From: Tilletia caries
Taxonomy: Eukaryota; Basidiomycota; Exobasidiomycetes; Tilletiales; Tilletiaceae
Assembly (NCBI GenBank): GCA_032718865.1
Contig: JALUTQ010000007.1
Location: 1,984,001-2,048,000 of the forward strand
Length of the DNA stretch: 64,000 nt
Reading direction: 5' to 3'
The notes beneath the pieces were generated by a model. The model was not told the origin of the DNA. It saw nothing but the letters and a program-made list of their open reading frames with translations, and did not search any database. Positions 10,630 through 21,058 of the stretch are shown here, one piece after another (the first letter of the stretch is position 1; each line of letters starts with the position of its first letter). The position numbers were made by a program, and so were the translations under genes.

Positions 10630-11600
10630 AGGTCCTACAAAACTTGAGAAATCGGGACCCTTACATTGATTGCCGCCCTTCCATCCACGTGTTTGTTCGA
10701 CAGAATCATCGTTGACGGTCGTAGAGCTCACCAACACACAATTCCTGACCTGGGTGCGTACCTTACCAGAGTGTTCCCCTAACTTTTTCGCCTTGTTGAA
10801 TAACAGGTCGCTGGGGGCTGGGAGTGGGATTTAAATACAGACTTAGTCAACAAAGTTAAGTAGCAGCAACTTACGCCTTGGAACCATAGTGACCTGGCTG
10901 TCGGCTGAAGCCCAGAGGCCAGGGTGTCCCTCAGACTCGATGTGGACCTCAGACCCTTATGACCTGGTAGAGATGTGCGAAGACGTGACTGGGGGGGCGT
11001 CCTCTCCCCCCTCCCCTTTTTCGCGAATCTTTTGTATCAGAAAGGTCACCAAATCTCAGCCCAGCACGGCTACGCAGAAGCTCAAGGTAGCTTCGCTACC
11101 CTTCGTCTGCTTCGCCATGCGGCTGCGACTTGCGATCGTAGCTACGAGCATCTATATCATTGTCCATGTAACATTTTGAATGTTGATCAAACTTGCGTGA
11201 AAAAAAAGGGATTGAGGAACTTCACACACGTAATCATCCCGCACGGCTGTATCTACCAAGGAAGCAGAAAGCAAAGAATGATATGTCATATGATGGCTTC
11301 GCGCAGAGAGAGACAATTGACAAACAAGACGGAGAATAGCTGCGAGCGCAATGAAGATAAGATTAAAAGACTGAGGAGAAAAAAGCGTGAGGCTAATGCA
11401 GAAGGAGAGGTTAGGGGATAGGAAACATAAGCGGCCGGGGAAGCAGACGGAAGGGACGTAGAAGACGGGTGAAGGCTGAGACCGGAGACGAATTGGCAAA
11501 GGAATGCCAACAGAGCTTGATGCGAAGGTAAGGGAATATAGAAGAGGCAAGAGCACAGCAGAAAGAAAGTCAGATCAGGTCAGGTCAGGTCAGGTCAGCC
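10630..11600. other. hAT-element interior, left part: no gene recognised
   Basis: Open frames here are short and lack recognisable motifs. The stretch ends in tandem AGGTC units (about 11575-11620). Nothing else is supported. Confidence 0.5.
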
Positions 11601-11639
11601 GTCAGGTCAGGTCAGGTCCAGTGTTGAACATACTATTGG

Positions 11640-12024
11640 AGTATGGAACCCTGGGCGACTTGAGAGAGGAGAAGCACAATGGTGACGCCGAAGGTGGCCA
11701 CCGACGACGGACACATTGACCTCGGCGGGCTTGACGTTGGCAATGTCGAAGTGGAAGGTGGAGGCGCGTGTGATGTCAAAGGTGGTGACCCGTGACACAG
11801 AACAGACTGTACGAAGATATGCAGTGATGAGCACCATTTTAACTCATGAAGCGTCAAAGCCATTAGAAGAAGGAGAGGGGGGGTCGGGGGAAAACCCACC
11901 GCTTGGGGTCGTAAAGACTTGAAGACCTCGGCGACGATGGGCACGGTGGAGTTGACGGGGTTGGAGATGACGAGGTGGTGTGCTTTGGGAGCAACCTTGG
12001 CAGCGGCTTTGTCGAGGGAGAGAG
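11640..12024 (-). pseudogene. Captured malate dehydrogenase fragment with a retained intron
   Basis: On the minus strand, 12024-11900 encodes 'KVAPKAHHLVISNPVNSTVP' followed by 'IVAEVFK', the MDH stretch around the substrate- and cofactor-binding ISNPVNS motif. A one-base shift follows, then an intron-like 11899-11807 (GTGGGT to TACAG). The next part, from 11806, reads 'VTTFDITRASTFHFDIANVK' and then 'VSVVGGH', the following MDH block, and with another frame change reaches 'LLSQVAQG' near 11650. The catalytic His of the VVGGH motif is present, but the N-terminal Rossmann part and the C-terminus are missing. The retained intron says that genomic DNA, not spliced RNA, was captured. The family is NAD-dependent MDH of the mitochondrial/peroxisomal type. 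Confidence 0.88.
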
Positions 12025-12029
12025 CTGTC

Positions 12030-12850
12030 CGATGGGGCATGGTGAGTGAGGAAAGTCAGTCTACTCATCTTGACGACGTCGACCGGATTCATAAGAGCAG
12101 AGAGCTGAAAAAAAACGAATGGGTGAGTAAGGACCTAACCCGGAGCACCTGATGCAGATGCGCGTATAAACACGAGGCTCACCTTGGATGACAATTCGGG
12201 AGTGCTGACTGCTGGGCCGGACTCAGAATGGGAACAAAGCAGAGACTGGTATGGGTAAGTGGTATCAGCCATCAGGTTAAGCAAGAAAAAAAAGCAAAAC
12301 AGCGGTGAGCATCATTAACTTGAACCTTGGTGAGCAGAGAGCGGTTAAAAAAAAGAAATCGAGAGGGGGATTGTTCAATTCGCATGATGCTTGTCGGGCT
12401 TCGATGGAAGCGTGAAGAAAGGCTGGCGGTGTTGGTTGTCGTCTGTCGAGTGTCGAAATGAACTGATTACGTATGCAAGATTTCTGCACTCTGTGCTTAT
12501 GTAAGGAAAACCAAACTTTGGCTCAAGGACAGATCAGTCAATTCTGATGCTACAACCACGAAACCTGTGCCAGAAGTTGCAGGACTAGATTTGGTCAAGG
12601 GTCTACTGATTCAGAATGGTGTGTTGTGTTGGTAGTTGCGAAGAAAAGTCCCAAACTACGAGCCTGAATGGCAAAAAGCTTACGGCCGTAAGGCGGGAGC
12701 CGCCCTATAACCCCTTAACTAAAGTTAGGGGAATATGAACCCCAAATGAGAAATCTGAAAAATAATTTTGCTAAATTTTTGAAAATGAGAGCAAAATATG
12801 ACCATTTCTGACTGAAATTTTCAAAATTGCGACCTGATTTTGAAAAAGGC
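12030..12850. other. hAT-element interior, right part: no gene recognised
   Basis: An AT-richer stretch without a supported coding region. It leads into the right subterminal array of CTCCGTACTCCGGGG-like repeats. Confidence 0.5.
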
Positions 12851-14101
12851 ACGGCCCCGGAGCGCCCCGGAGTTTCGGGGAAACTCCGCACTCCGTCTGG
12901 CATTCGAGCTAGTCACTCCGTACTCCGGGGAAAAATCAGCTCCAGGCCTTGCCGTACTCCGTACTCCGGGGACATGACAGGCTTGCGCTCCGTACTCCTG
13001 CAGAATTCAATCAGCGGGAGTAAATCCTCGAAAATGCACTCCGTACTCCGTACTCCCCCGGAGTGAGGCCCCGACTAGTCGGGGAACTCCGGGAAACCCA
13101 CTCCGGGGCTTACTCCGCGCCCATCCTTAGCGCTTGTCGTATTCCCGGAAGATCGGCCAGTTGTAGCTGTTGACCCGTGTCGAGATGTGGAGGACGTGTT
13201 CCGTCAGCTGATGGATGGGGTCTTGCTCGATGTCCTCGTCCTCTGGCGGAGGGCCACGGACCGAACGGAAGAGGTGGATGAGGGTGAGGATCGCCTGCGA
13301 CCACTCAGGAAAAGGGAGGAACTCGTCGCGAAGGTGCCAGGAGTTAAACTCGTCCAGGAGCTTGTCGGACATCTTCGAGTGGAACGAGGAGCGACGTTGG
13401 TTGATGCCGAAGTCACGGATTGCGGCGACTGTAAGGAGCGAAAGAGGAAGATTCGTGCCAGCGTTGAAGAGACGGACGAGGTCGTCCGGGATTGTGAGGG
13501 GGCAGCCGAACCAGAGCTTGTAGGCGCCGATCGATGAGGAATGGTCGACCTTGAAGGAGGGGAAAGAGGGGCCTTCGTCCTTCTCGGCGTCCTTGTTGTA
13601 TGCGCCGAGCGCGGTGGAGAAGAGCTGCTGGAACTGCTCTGAGCTGAAGACGATCTGCTGAGTAGAAGAGAGAGTGGAGGAGGAAGAAGAAGAATTGGGA
13701 GGGAGATTGGGGGGAGCGAGAACCCCACCTCCACCAGTGGAAGTGGAAGGGCCGGAAGAAGCCGCGCCATCACCGCCCTCGGCCATCTTGAGACGATAAA
13801 ATGAGAAAGTCTGTGGATGAGAAACGGCTGGGGGAAGAAAGGTGAAATGAGGGACAAAGCGCGGGGACGATCTATGGGGCTTCGGAACAAAAGAACTGCT
13901 GCGGTCAGAATGATCTGAGCGAGCGAGGGCAAATGAGAGAGCGAAGATCGTCGAAGAGAGGAAGAGGAAGTGTTGGAGTCGCGCGTCGTGAGTACTACGG
14001 ACGCGTGACGCGACGAGAGCACGTGACAAAAACAGAATCAATCCACACTTCTCGCGTGGCAGCTTGTTCCGCTGCGCCTGCAGACGTCAACTGTTACAAC
14101 T

Positions 14102-14608
14102 GGAGGGCCTTGTTTCCCCGAAGCGACAAGGCGGCGACAAGCCGCCCCGAACCGGAGGTTCGGCGATTAAGCGCGATCGGGGCGCGCTCGGGCGCGATTT
14201 GACTACTATCTTTAGCACGCTCACGATGAGCGTGTTCATATATTGCAATAAATTGAGACCGACATCAACTTTCCCTCATAGATCAGCGGTTAGTGATGCA
14301 GCTTGCTATTGTACCAGTCTGTAGTTATATTCCCACTTCCATCATTCTTTTTTCCCTTTTTTCCTCTTTTTTCGACTTGGTCGCCAAGTTAGGATAACAG
14401 TCACCATTTTTTTTGCGGGTTAGAGTTAGCGCGTAGCGGGCAGGATTAGACATGATTGCAATGGAGACGGACAAGACTGTCCTTTTGGTTGGGGGGGTTC
14501 CGGGGGGGCAAAGCCCCCCCGCCGAGCTGGAAGTGGGGTCACGTGTCCAGGGATTGGCACTGTTAATCGCCGAATCACCGCTCAGGATTCGGGGAAACAA
14601 GGCCGTCC
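14102..14608. mobile_element. 507-bp Mutator-like MITE
   Basis: Inverted termini GGAGGGCCTTGTTTCCCC (left) and its near-perfect complement at 14588-14608 (20 of 21 outer bases match). A second inverted block, TTCGGCGATTAA, lies inside each end. The 9-bp duplication GTTACAACT flanks it at 14093-14101 and 14609-14617. A 9-bp duplication with no coding content fits Mutator-type MITEs; the superfamily is inferred. The interior includes an inverted run of C and G near 14490-14525. It ends 250 bp upstream of the alpha-COP start codon. Confidence 0.85.
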
Positions 14609-14857
14609 GTTACAACTCGCTTGGGCCGACCTTCCTCCAGCGCATCACCATTCCGCGCTTCTTCCTCGCGCTCGCACTTCACACCCGCAGACGGAAGAGC
14701 AACACACACGCGCCGCGCTCATCCCCAATCACTCAGCAGCGCAACGACGTCTGCCTCGTGCTCAGCGGGTCGAACAACCGGGGCCCCGATCATCGCACAC
14801 CTTCCTCACGCTCTCTCTCCCACTTCCGCGCTTCTCATTTGAGACCTCTTGCCCAGC

Positions 14858-17800
14858 ATGCAGATGCTCACAAAGGTCAGTCGGGAAGAAGAAATGCCTG
14901 AAAACTGGGTTTTATGTGCTTTCGCATATCCATGACTGACGTGATTCTTGATGTATGCGCTTGTTCTCACAGTTCGAGTCGAAGTCCAACAGGGTCAAAG
15001 GCGTCGCCTTCCACTCCCGACTGCCCTTACTCGCCGCATCCCTCCACAATGGCTCCATCCAGCTGTGGCAGTACCAGACAGGCACCATCTACGACAGGCT
15101 CGAAGAGCACGATGGTCCAGTGCGCGGTCTCGACTTTCACAAGACACAACCCCTCCTCGTCTCCGGTGGTGACGACTACAAGATCAAGGTCTGGAACCAC
15201 AAGACGAGGAGGTGTCTGTTCACCCTCACGGTAAGTTCCAGTCTTTCCTGCTCGCTGTCAAATCATCACTCATCCTCTGGCTTTCTCCATCTCTCGTATC
15301 ATATCCCAGGGGCATCTGGATTACGTTCGCACCGTATACTTCCACCATGAGCACCCATGGATTCTCTCAGCCTCCGATGATCAGACCATCCGCATCTGGA
15401 ACTGGCAGAGCCGCACCTGTATTGCAGTCCTGACCGGGCACAACCACTACATCATGTGGTAAGTATCCCCGCATACATGCGCAATTCATGCTTACTGTCC
15501 ACCAAACGTGATACTGAATTCATTCGGCTTTTCTCGCGCAGCGCTCAATTCCACCCCAAGGAAGACCTCATCGTCTCCGCATCTATGGACCAGACCGTAC
15601 GCGTATGGGACATTAGCGGACTCGTCAAAAAGAACACCACAGCACAGCCTCTCAGCATCGAAGAACAGATCGCACGAGCACACTCGGCGCAGGGAGACAT
15701 GTTCGCCAACCCAGACGCAGTTGTCAAATACGTCCTGGAAGGACATGACCGTGGTGTCAAGTGAGTACCTTCTAGACAGGTCCCGCTTGTTATGCGCAGT
15801 GCTAACGTACTCTGTTCACATTCACAGCTGGGCAACTTTCCACCCGACCCTACCACTCATCGTCTCCGCTGGTGACGACCGCCAGATAAAGCTCTGGAGA
15901 ATGTCTGAAACACGTGCCTGGGAGGTCGACACCTGCCGAGGCCACTTTAACAACGTTTCATCCGCTCTCTTCCACCCGCACCAGGAGCTCATCGTCTCCG
16001 ACGGCGAGGACAAGACCATTCGGGTCTGGGACATGGGCAAACGTACCGCCGTTCAGACCTTCCGTCGCGAACACGATCGGTTCTGGGTTCTCACCTCGCA
16101 TCCCACTCTCAATCTCTTTGCTGCGGGCCACGACAATGGCCTGATTGTCTTCAAGCTCGATCGCGAGCGTCCGGCCCATGTCATTCACGAGAACACCCTC
16201 TTCTACATCCGCGAAAAGCAAGTCCGGGCGCTCGACTTTGCAACTGGCACAGACATTGCCTTGCTTTCCGTCAAGAAGCTCGGAAACCAGTATGTACAGC
16301 CGCGCAGCTTGAGTTTCAACCCCGCCGAGCGTTCTGTCATCGTCACGTCCGTCGCAGTCAGCACATCAGGGGAAAGTTCAGGAGTTTTCGACATCGCGCC
16401 GTTGCCACGTGAAGGCGCCAGTGTGACAGAGTTGGCCGAATCATCATCTGTGGGCAGCCGCGGCAACGGTGCGAGCGCAATCTTTGTCGCTCGTAACCGT
16501 TTCGCCGTCCTGGACAAGGTTGCGCAGACCATCGAGATCCGCGACTTGAACAACCAGGTTACCAAGGCGATCTCAACGCCCCGACCGACCACTGAGATCT
16601 TCTTCGGCGGAACGGGCAGTCTCTTCCTCAGCACCTCGACTGGGGTCGTGCTCTTCGACATCCAGCAGCAGAAGATCTTGGGCGAGGTCACGAGCCCGCC
16701 TGTCAAGTACATTGCCTGGAGCATCGATGGTCAGAGCGTGGCGCTGCTGAGCAAGCACACCATAACGCTGGCGAACAAGATGCTGACGATCTCACACCTC
16801 ATTCACGAGACGATAAGGATCAAGAGTGCGGCTTGGGACGAGTCTGGCGTCCTGTTGTACAGCACTCTTAACCACATCAAATACGCGCTTCCCCAAGGCG
16901 ACAGTGGCATTATCAAGACTTTGGAACAGCCTGTCTACTTGACCCGTGTCAAGGGCAAGTCCGTTTTCTGCCTTGACCGTTCGGCCCACCCACAGACGAT
17001 TGCGATTGACCCGACAGAGTACCGATTCAAGCTTGCACTCTTGCAACAAAAGTACGATGAGGTGCTCAACATCATCAAGACATCGAACCTCGTCGGACAA
17101 GCGATCATTGCCTATCTGCAGAAGAAGGGCTACCCCGAGATTGCTTTGCACTTCGTCCAGGACAAGAGCACTCGTTTCGATCTTGCCATCGAGTGTGGCA
17201 ACCTGGACGTGGCATTGGAAACGGCCGAGGCGGTCAACGTGCCTGCGGTATGGGAGCGTCTGGGAGCAGCGGCGCTCAAACAGGGCAACCACAAGATTGT
17301 CGAGCGCGCGTACCAGAGGACAAAGAACTTTGCCAAGCTCAGTTTCTTGTACCTGGTCACCGGCAATCGGGACAAGTTGGGCAAGATGGCGCTCATTGCT
17401 CAGAAGCGGAACGACCCCATGAGCCGTTTCCACAACGCTCTGTATCTTGGTGATGTCGAGCAACGCATTGCCGTTCTCCGTGAGGTGGGCATGTCGCCTC
17501 TCGCCTACGCGACCGCGAAGACGAACGGCCTCGATGATCTGGCGGCTGAGATCGCTTCCGCTTCCGGGATGGACGACGGGGAATTGCAAGAGCTCGAGTT
17601 GTCTGGAAAGCTTGGCGATTTGGCTTCAAAGGCCCCTATTGGCCCTCCCGAAGCTGTCACCAGAGGCTATGAGCACAACTGGCCAATACTCGGCGAGGTC
17701 GACAACTTTTTCGACAAAGCGTTGCTTGCCAACGTCGAAGGCGATACCATCTTCAAAGACAATGCGATCAAGGGCGACCGCAAGCTCACCAACACCGACG

Positions 17801-19091
17801 ACTGGCTCGAAGGCGATGCATACGCCGATGCCGATGCCGATGACGTCTTTGACACGGAAGTTGCTATCACTGGCGAGGCGGACGAAGCCTGGGATCTTGG
17901 CGGCGACGATGGTTTGCCCGAAGAGGAGCTGCTTCCCGATGAGGTCGACATCGTCGCACCATTGGCCGAGGCCGCGGCCGACAGCATGGAGCCGGGCTCC
18001 AGCGAGACGGAACACTGGTTGCGAAACTCGCCCCTGGCAGCTGACCACGTTGCTGCCGGTAGCTTCGAGACGGCCATGACATTGCTGACACGACAGGCAG
18101 CGGTCATCCGGTTCGACGAGCTCCGACCGCACTTCTTGGCCATCTTCACTTCCAGCCGGCTCTTCCTGCAAGGCGCGGCCAACCTGCCCGAGGTGGAGTT
18201 GCCACTGCGGAGGAATATCGACGAAACGGCGCGGCAGAAGGTGTTGCCGGCGCAGCCTTGGAACGTGCGGGAGTTGAGTGGGAACGAGCTGCAGGCGGCT
18301 TACAAGGCGGTCAGTGGTAACAAGTTGGAGGAGGCATACGTGCTCTTCAAGGCGTTGCTACACCGCTTGGTGCTCACTGTTGGCCGGGATGAGACCGAGG
18401 CCGGAGAGGTGAGTACATATACAAAGTTTCGATTGGACGCAACTCAGTTCTCTGACCTCTCATGATGAATTTCCTCTCGCAGATCCGTGAACTCATTGTT
18501 CTGTGCCGCGAATACCGACTTGGCATCGCGATTGAGCTTGCCCGACGTCAATTGGCCGTCAAGGAACCTGACAACGTTGTGCGCAACTTGGAGCTCGCTG
18601 CTCTGTTCACCCACGCCGGCATGCAGCCACCGCATCAGGTGATCGCACTGCGCTCGGCGATGCTTACTGCAAGCAAGGCGGGCAATCTGGCTATGGCCTC
18701 TAGCTTTGCGCGACGATTGCTCGCTCTGAACCCGGCGCCGAAAGTCGCACAATCAGTGAGTATCTGCGCCGTAGTATTGACATTGTTCAACACTCCTTGA
18801 AGATGCTGACGATCGATTTCCCTCTGCGCCACCCCAAAGGCACAAACGACGATCTCTGCTGCCGACCGGAACCCACGCGATGCGGTCGTCGTCCCCGGTT
18901 ACGACCCGCTGGAGGACAAGTTTGTCATCTGCGCGGCTTCTCACGCGATCATTCCCGCCGGTGGCGCAGGCGCAGTCACGGATGCGCTCACGGGCGCCAA
19001 GTATCTGCCCGAGTACAAGGGTTCGATCTGCCGGATCAGCGAGATCTCGGAGGTGGGCCGGTTGGCCAGCGGACTGCGCTCGTTTGTGTAA
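14858..19091 (+). CDS. COP1: Coatomer subunit alpha (alpha-COP)
   Basis: Seven exons: 14858-14875, 14973-15230, 15310-15458, 15542-15760, 15828-18408, 18483-18755 and 18840-19091, total 3,750 nt (1,249 aa). A second ATG at 14864 gives 'MLTK', the usual family N-terminus, and may be the real start. WD40 repeats fill the N-terminal third ('[19 protein letters not shown]', '[18 protein letters not shown]', '[18 protein letters not shown]', '[19 protein letters not shown]'). A beta-propeller and alpha-solenoid region follows, then an acidic linker around 17760-17960. The C-terminal domain ends '[18 protein letters not shown]'. Alpha-COP is a scaffold of the COPI coat for Golgi-to-ER retrograde transport and its WD40 domain binds KKXX signals. 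Length and domains are complete. Confidence 0.97.
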
Positions 19092-19489
19092 ATGGGGGGA
19101 AACAAGAGCGGATGGGTCGACCGATTCTCGTCAGGGCATTTGTCGGTCTCGGTCGAAGTGCACCTGGAAAGTCAGGTCGTCAAGCCCTTTGCTCGCGTGG
19201 ACGAACTTTGTACCAGCTTCTGAATATCTTTCCTTTCTTTGGCGAATCGAAAAGGCTCCTGGAGTCATTCTGCATATACACATCGTTTCTGTTCCCGTTA
19301 TTGCTGCTCGTCTGCAACCCGGAGCTCGACACGAGGATGATGTTCAAGTTTGTACTATTATGCTCACCAGTGAGCGTTTCTATTGCACAAGTTCAGGAGC
19401 CAGTCCAGAGCTGAAAAACGGTGGCCCCCCTTCGTACTGCACATGCTCACGACCTCGGAGAAGAACGGATACCTTTGACACGGGTGCAA
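19092..19489. other. Intergenic, tail-to-tail between alpha-COP and the lysozyme-like gene
   Basis: Holds the two 3' untranslated regions. No gene, repeat or terminator-like structure was recognised. Confidence 0.5.
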
Positions 19490-21058
19490 TCACGGCTTGT
19501 AGTCGACAAGGCCAGCGTTGAGCTTGAGACCGTCGAGCCATGCCGTCTTGACGTCCTGCTTGTAGATGATCCCGACACCCTCGGAGATGGCCCGAAGATA
19601 TTGCTTGCTGATATCATCTCCGTTCTGAGCAAAGGAGCCTTCACCCGTGGTGGCAGGCCCTGCGACCCAGGTGCCCAGCCCAGTCCGGACGCTGCGCGGT
19701 AGTGAGGCTCCGGCAAGGAGAGTGGCTTGCTTGGCCAGGTCGGAGAGGTGCACTGAACGCAGGTTCGGGATGTTGAGCTTGATGCCGGCAATGTTGAGCG
19801 AGAGGAGGCTACCGCCGCCGTTGTCATCATCATCATCTGACGAGTCACTGCCACTGCCGCCGCCTTGCTGAGCCGCACGGAGCTGCTGTGCTGAGATGGT
19901 GGTCCTCTGTGCAGCACGAGCGATGGCGTCCCAATCGGATGGGTCCTGCGAGCTCGTACGGGCCGAGTTGGCCTGGATCCAGGAGGCGATATGGATGTTG
20001 ACCCAGGGCCGGTACAGGTCCTGGTTGGTCAACGAAGCGAGATCCATCGGTTGGCCCGTCTTCCAGTCGAGCAAAGGACCCGCATTCGGCATCCCAGGCT
20101 GGGCCAGCATGGTCAGACCTTTACTGGGCTGGTACACCCACGAGAAGGAGTTACCGGACGTCCGAGCGTGCTCCTTGAACAGCTTCAACTCCAAACTGCC
20201 ACCTCCTGGGCTGACCTGCATCAGACCCCAGGAATCCCCGCTGTCCAAGCGACCGGGCGAGACCAGCCGGGGCTGGAAGTCGCTCTCCGCCTTGATGTCG
20301 GCCATGAGCACTCGGGAGATGGCCCGGGTGGGTAGTTCGGGGTAGTAGCGCGCTGCGACGGACAGGATCGCCGCCACGGTCTCGTCCTCCTGGGCCTGGT
20401 TCAGGTTGCCGGTATCACCTGCCCAGGCCATGATGCGGCGGAGGTCGGACCGGACTTCGGAGGGACCGTAGGAGGCTTGATTTGAGGTCAGGCGGAATTC
20501 GGCGTACTTGTTGGATATGGATGATGAGGCGGCTGCGAAGCTTTGTCCTTTTTGCTGGCCAGTCTCGACCTCTGCCGCTGCCGAGGGTTGACTTTCGTGA
20601 TGTGCTGTTTGTTGCGAAGTCTTGGTGTTATTCGCTGCCGAGAGTTGGCTTTGGGATTGTGTCGTTTGTTGCGCAGTCTTAGTGTCATTCGTGGCCGATT
20701 GATGGCTTTCGTGATATGCCGTGTGTTGCGCAGTCTTAGTGTCGTTCGCTGCCGAGGGTTGGCTCTTATGTTGGACTGTCGTTGTGGCGGTATGGATGGT
20801 GTGTGGCCTGTACTGCTGAGCTGTGGTTGCGATCCCAATAATCTGCGCACTCGCTCCAAATCCGAGATTTGTCGGCATTATCGAGGCGCCGAGGTTGAGA
20901 CCGAAGGTGGGCAGTGACAGTGTGCTGTTGGGTGCACCACCTGCGATGGGAATCGCTCGGGCCGAGTGGCACAGTGATAGTGCCGTAAGAAGACAAATGC
21001 CTAGTTGGGCGAAGGACGCGTGCCTTGTTCCCGCATTGGTTCTGAGGTTCGAGAGCAT
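19490..21058 (-). CDS. Secreted lysozyme/lytic transglycosylase-like (SLT, GH23-type) protein
   Basis: A single exon of 522 codons. The start at 21058 is preferred over an upstream in-frame ATG (21157) because it gives a signal peptide: 'MLSNLRTNAGTRHASF' followed by the hydrophobic core 'LGICLLTALSLCHSARA'. Residues about 60-170 are a Thr/Gln/Ser-rich linker with four imperfect repeats of the type 'SAANDTKTAQHTAYHESH'. The catalytic-type domain shows 'MADIKAESDFQPRLVSPGR' and then 'DSWGLMQVSPGG', which matches the Glu and GLMQ motifs of SLT/goose-lysozyme folds. An acidic Gly/Ser/Asp stretch separates this from a C-terminal region without a known motif. Such enzymes cut glycan chains with muramic acid; a role against bacteria outside the cell is inferred only. 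No glycosyl hydrolase activity can be proven from sequence. Confidence 0.72.
   Translation of the reverse strand: MLSNLRTNAGTRHASFAQLGICLLTALSLCHSARAIPIAGGAPNSTLSLPTFGLNLGASIMPTNLGFGASAQIIGIATTAQQYRPHTIHTATTTVQHKSQPSAANDTKTAQHTAYHESHQSATNDTKTAQQTTQSQSQLSAANNTKTSQQTAHHESQPSAAAEVETGQQKGQSFAAASSSISNKYAEFRLTSNQASYGPSEVRSDLRRIMAWAGDTGNLNQAQEDETVAAILSVAARYYPELPTRAISRVLMADIKAESDFQPRLVSPGRLDSGDSWGLMQVSPGGGSLELKLFKEHARTSGNSFSWVYQPSKGLTMLAQPGMPNAGPLLDWKTGQPMDLASLTNQDLYRPWVNIHIASWIQANSARTSSQDPSDWDAIARAAQRTTISAQQLRAAQQGGGSGSDSSDDDDDNGGGSLLSLNIAGIKLNIPNLRSVHLSDLAKQATLLAGASLPRSVRTGLGTWVAGPATTGEGSFAQNGDDISKQYLRAISEGVGIIYKQDVKTAWLDGLKLNAGLVDYKP

Larger units (their letters stand above)
10350..13129. mobile_element. 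2,780-bp non-autonomous hAT-like DNA transposon carrying a malate dehydrogenase fragment
   Basis: Terminal inverted repeats TAAGGATGGGCGCGGAG lie at both ends, flanked by the perfect 8-bp duplication GCGCTTGT at 10342-10349 and 13130-13137. Eight-base duplications and termini of the form TAxGG...GGGC are known features of the hAT superfamily. Both subterminal regions (10360-10620 and 12850-13115) are packed with direct and inverted copies of CTCCGTACTCCGGGG, as in other hAT elements whose transposase binds short repeats. No transposase frame is visible. The interior holds an intron-containing malate dehydrogenase fragment at 11640-12024, an AGGTC microsatellite at about 11575-11620, and otherwise no recognisable gene. 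Confidence 0.88.
3681..13786 (-). mobile_element. DIRS/Ngaro-type tyrosine-recombinase retrotransposon, interrupted by two later insertions
   Basis: Three minus-strand genes lie in the order expected of a YR retrotransposon: Gag (13786 to 9532), reverse transcriptase plus RNase H (9467 to 7618) and tyrosine recombinase (about 7651 to 3681). Coordinates given are coding limits; termini were not found. No methyltransferase domain is visible between RNase H and YR, which favours the Ngaro-like layout over classical DIRS1, but this is inference. The Gag gene is broken by the hAT-like element at 10350-13129 and the YR gene by the LTR element at 4300-6673. Both breaks are clean: each has a target duplication, and the frame continues across when one duplication copy is counted. 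The element is therefore older than both insertions and cannot now make intact Gag or YR. Confidence 0.88.
9532..13786 (-). pseudogene. Gag-like protein gene of the DIRS-like element, split by the hAT-like element
   Basis: The N-terminal part runs from 13786 ('MAEGGDGAASSGPSTS') to 13130 and the rest from 10341 to 9532; 657 plus 810 nt, both multiples of three, make a 488-residue frame when one ACAAGCGC duplication copy is used. The first part has a Ser-rich head and then a structured region ('LWFGCPLTIPDDLVRLF', 'FPEWSQAILTLIHLFRSV'). The second has a Ser/Asn linker and a Cys/His-rich end ('CIICRIVTDRHIWYLCPG', 'CLHGHYCSQCGRDTC') that may bind nucleic acid. The frame is also open upstream to 14041, so an earlier start is possible. 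No homologue is claimed; the Gag label rests on position and the Cys-rich end. Confidence 0.75.

Noticed and set aside
10502..10737. Open frame in the left subterminal region of the hAT-like element
   Set aside because: It reads through the CTCCG repeats and has no protein features.
11607..12092. Intact malate dehydrogenase gene
   Set aside because: Both ends of the protein are missing and the frame shifts at least twice.
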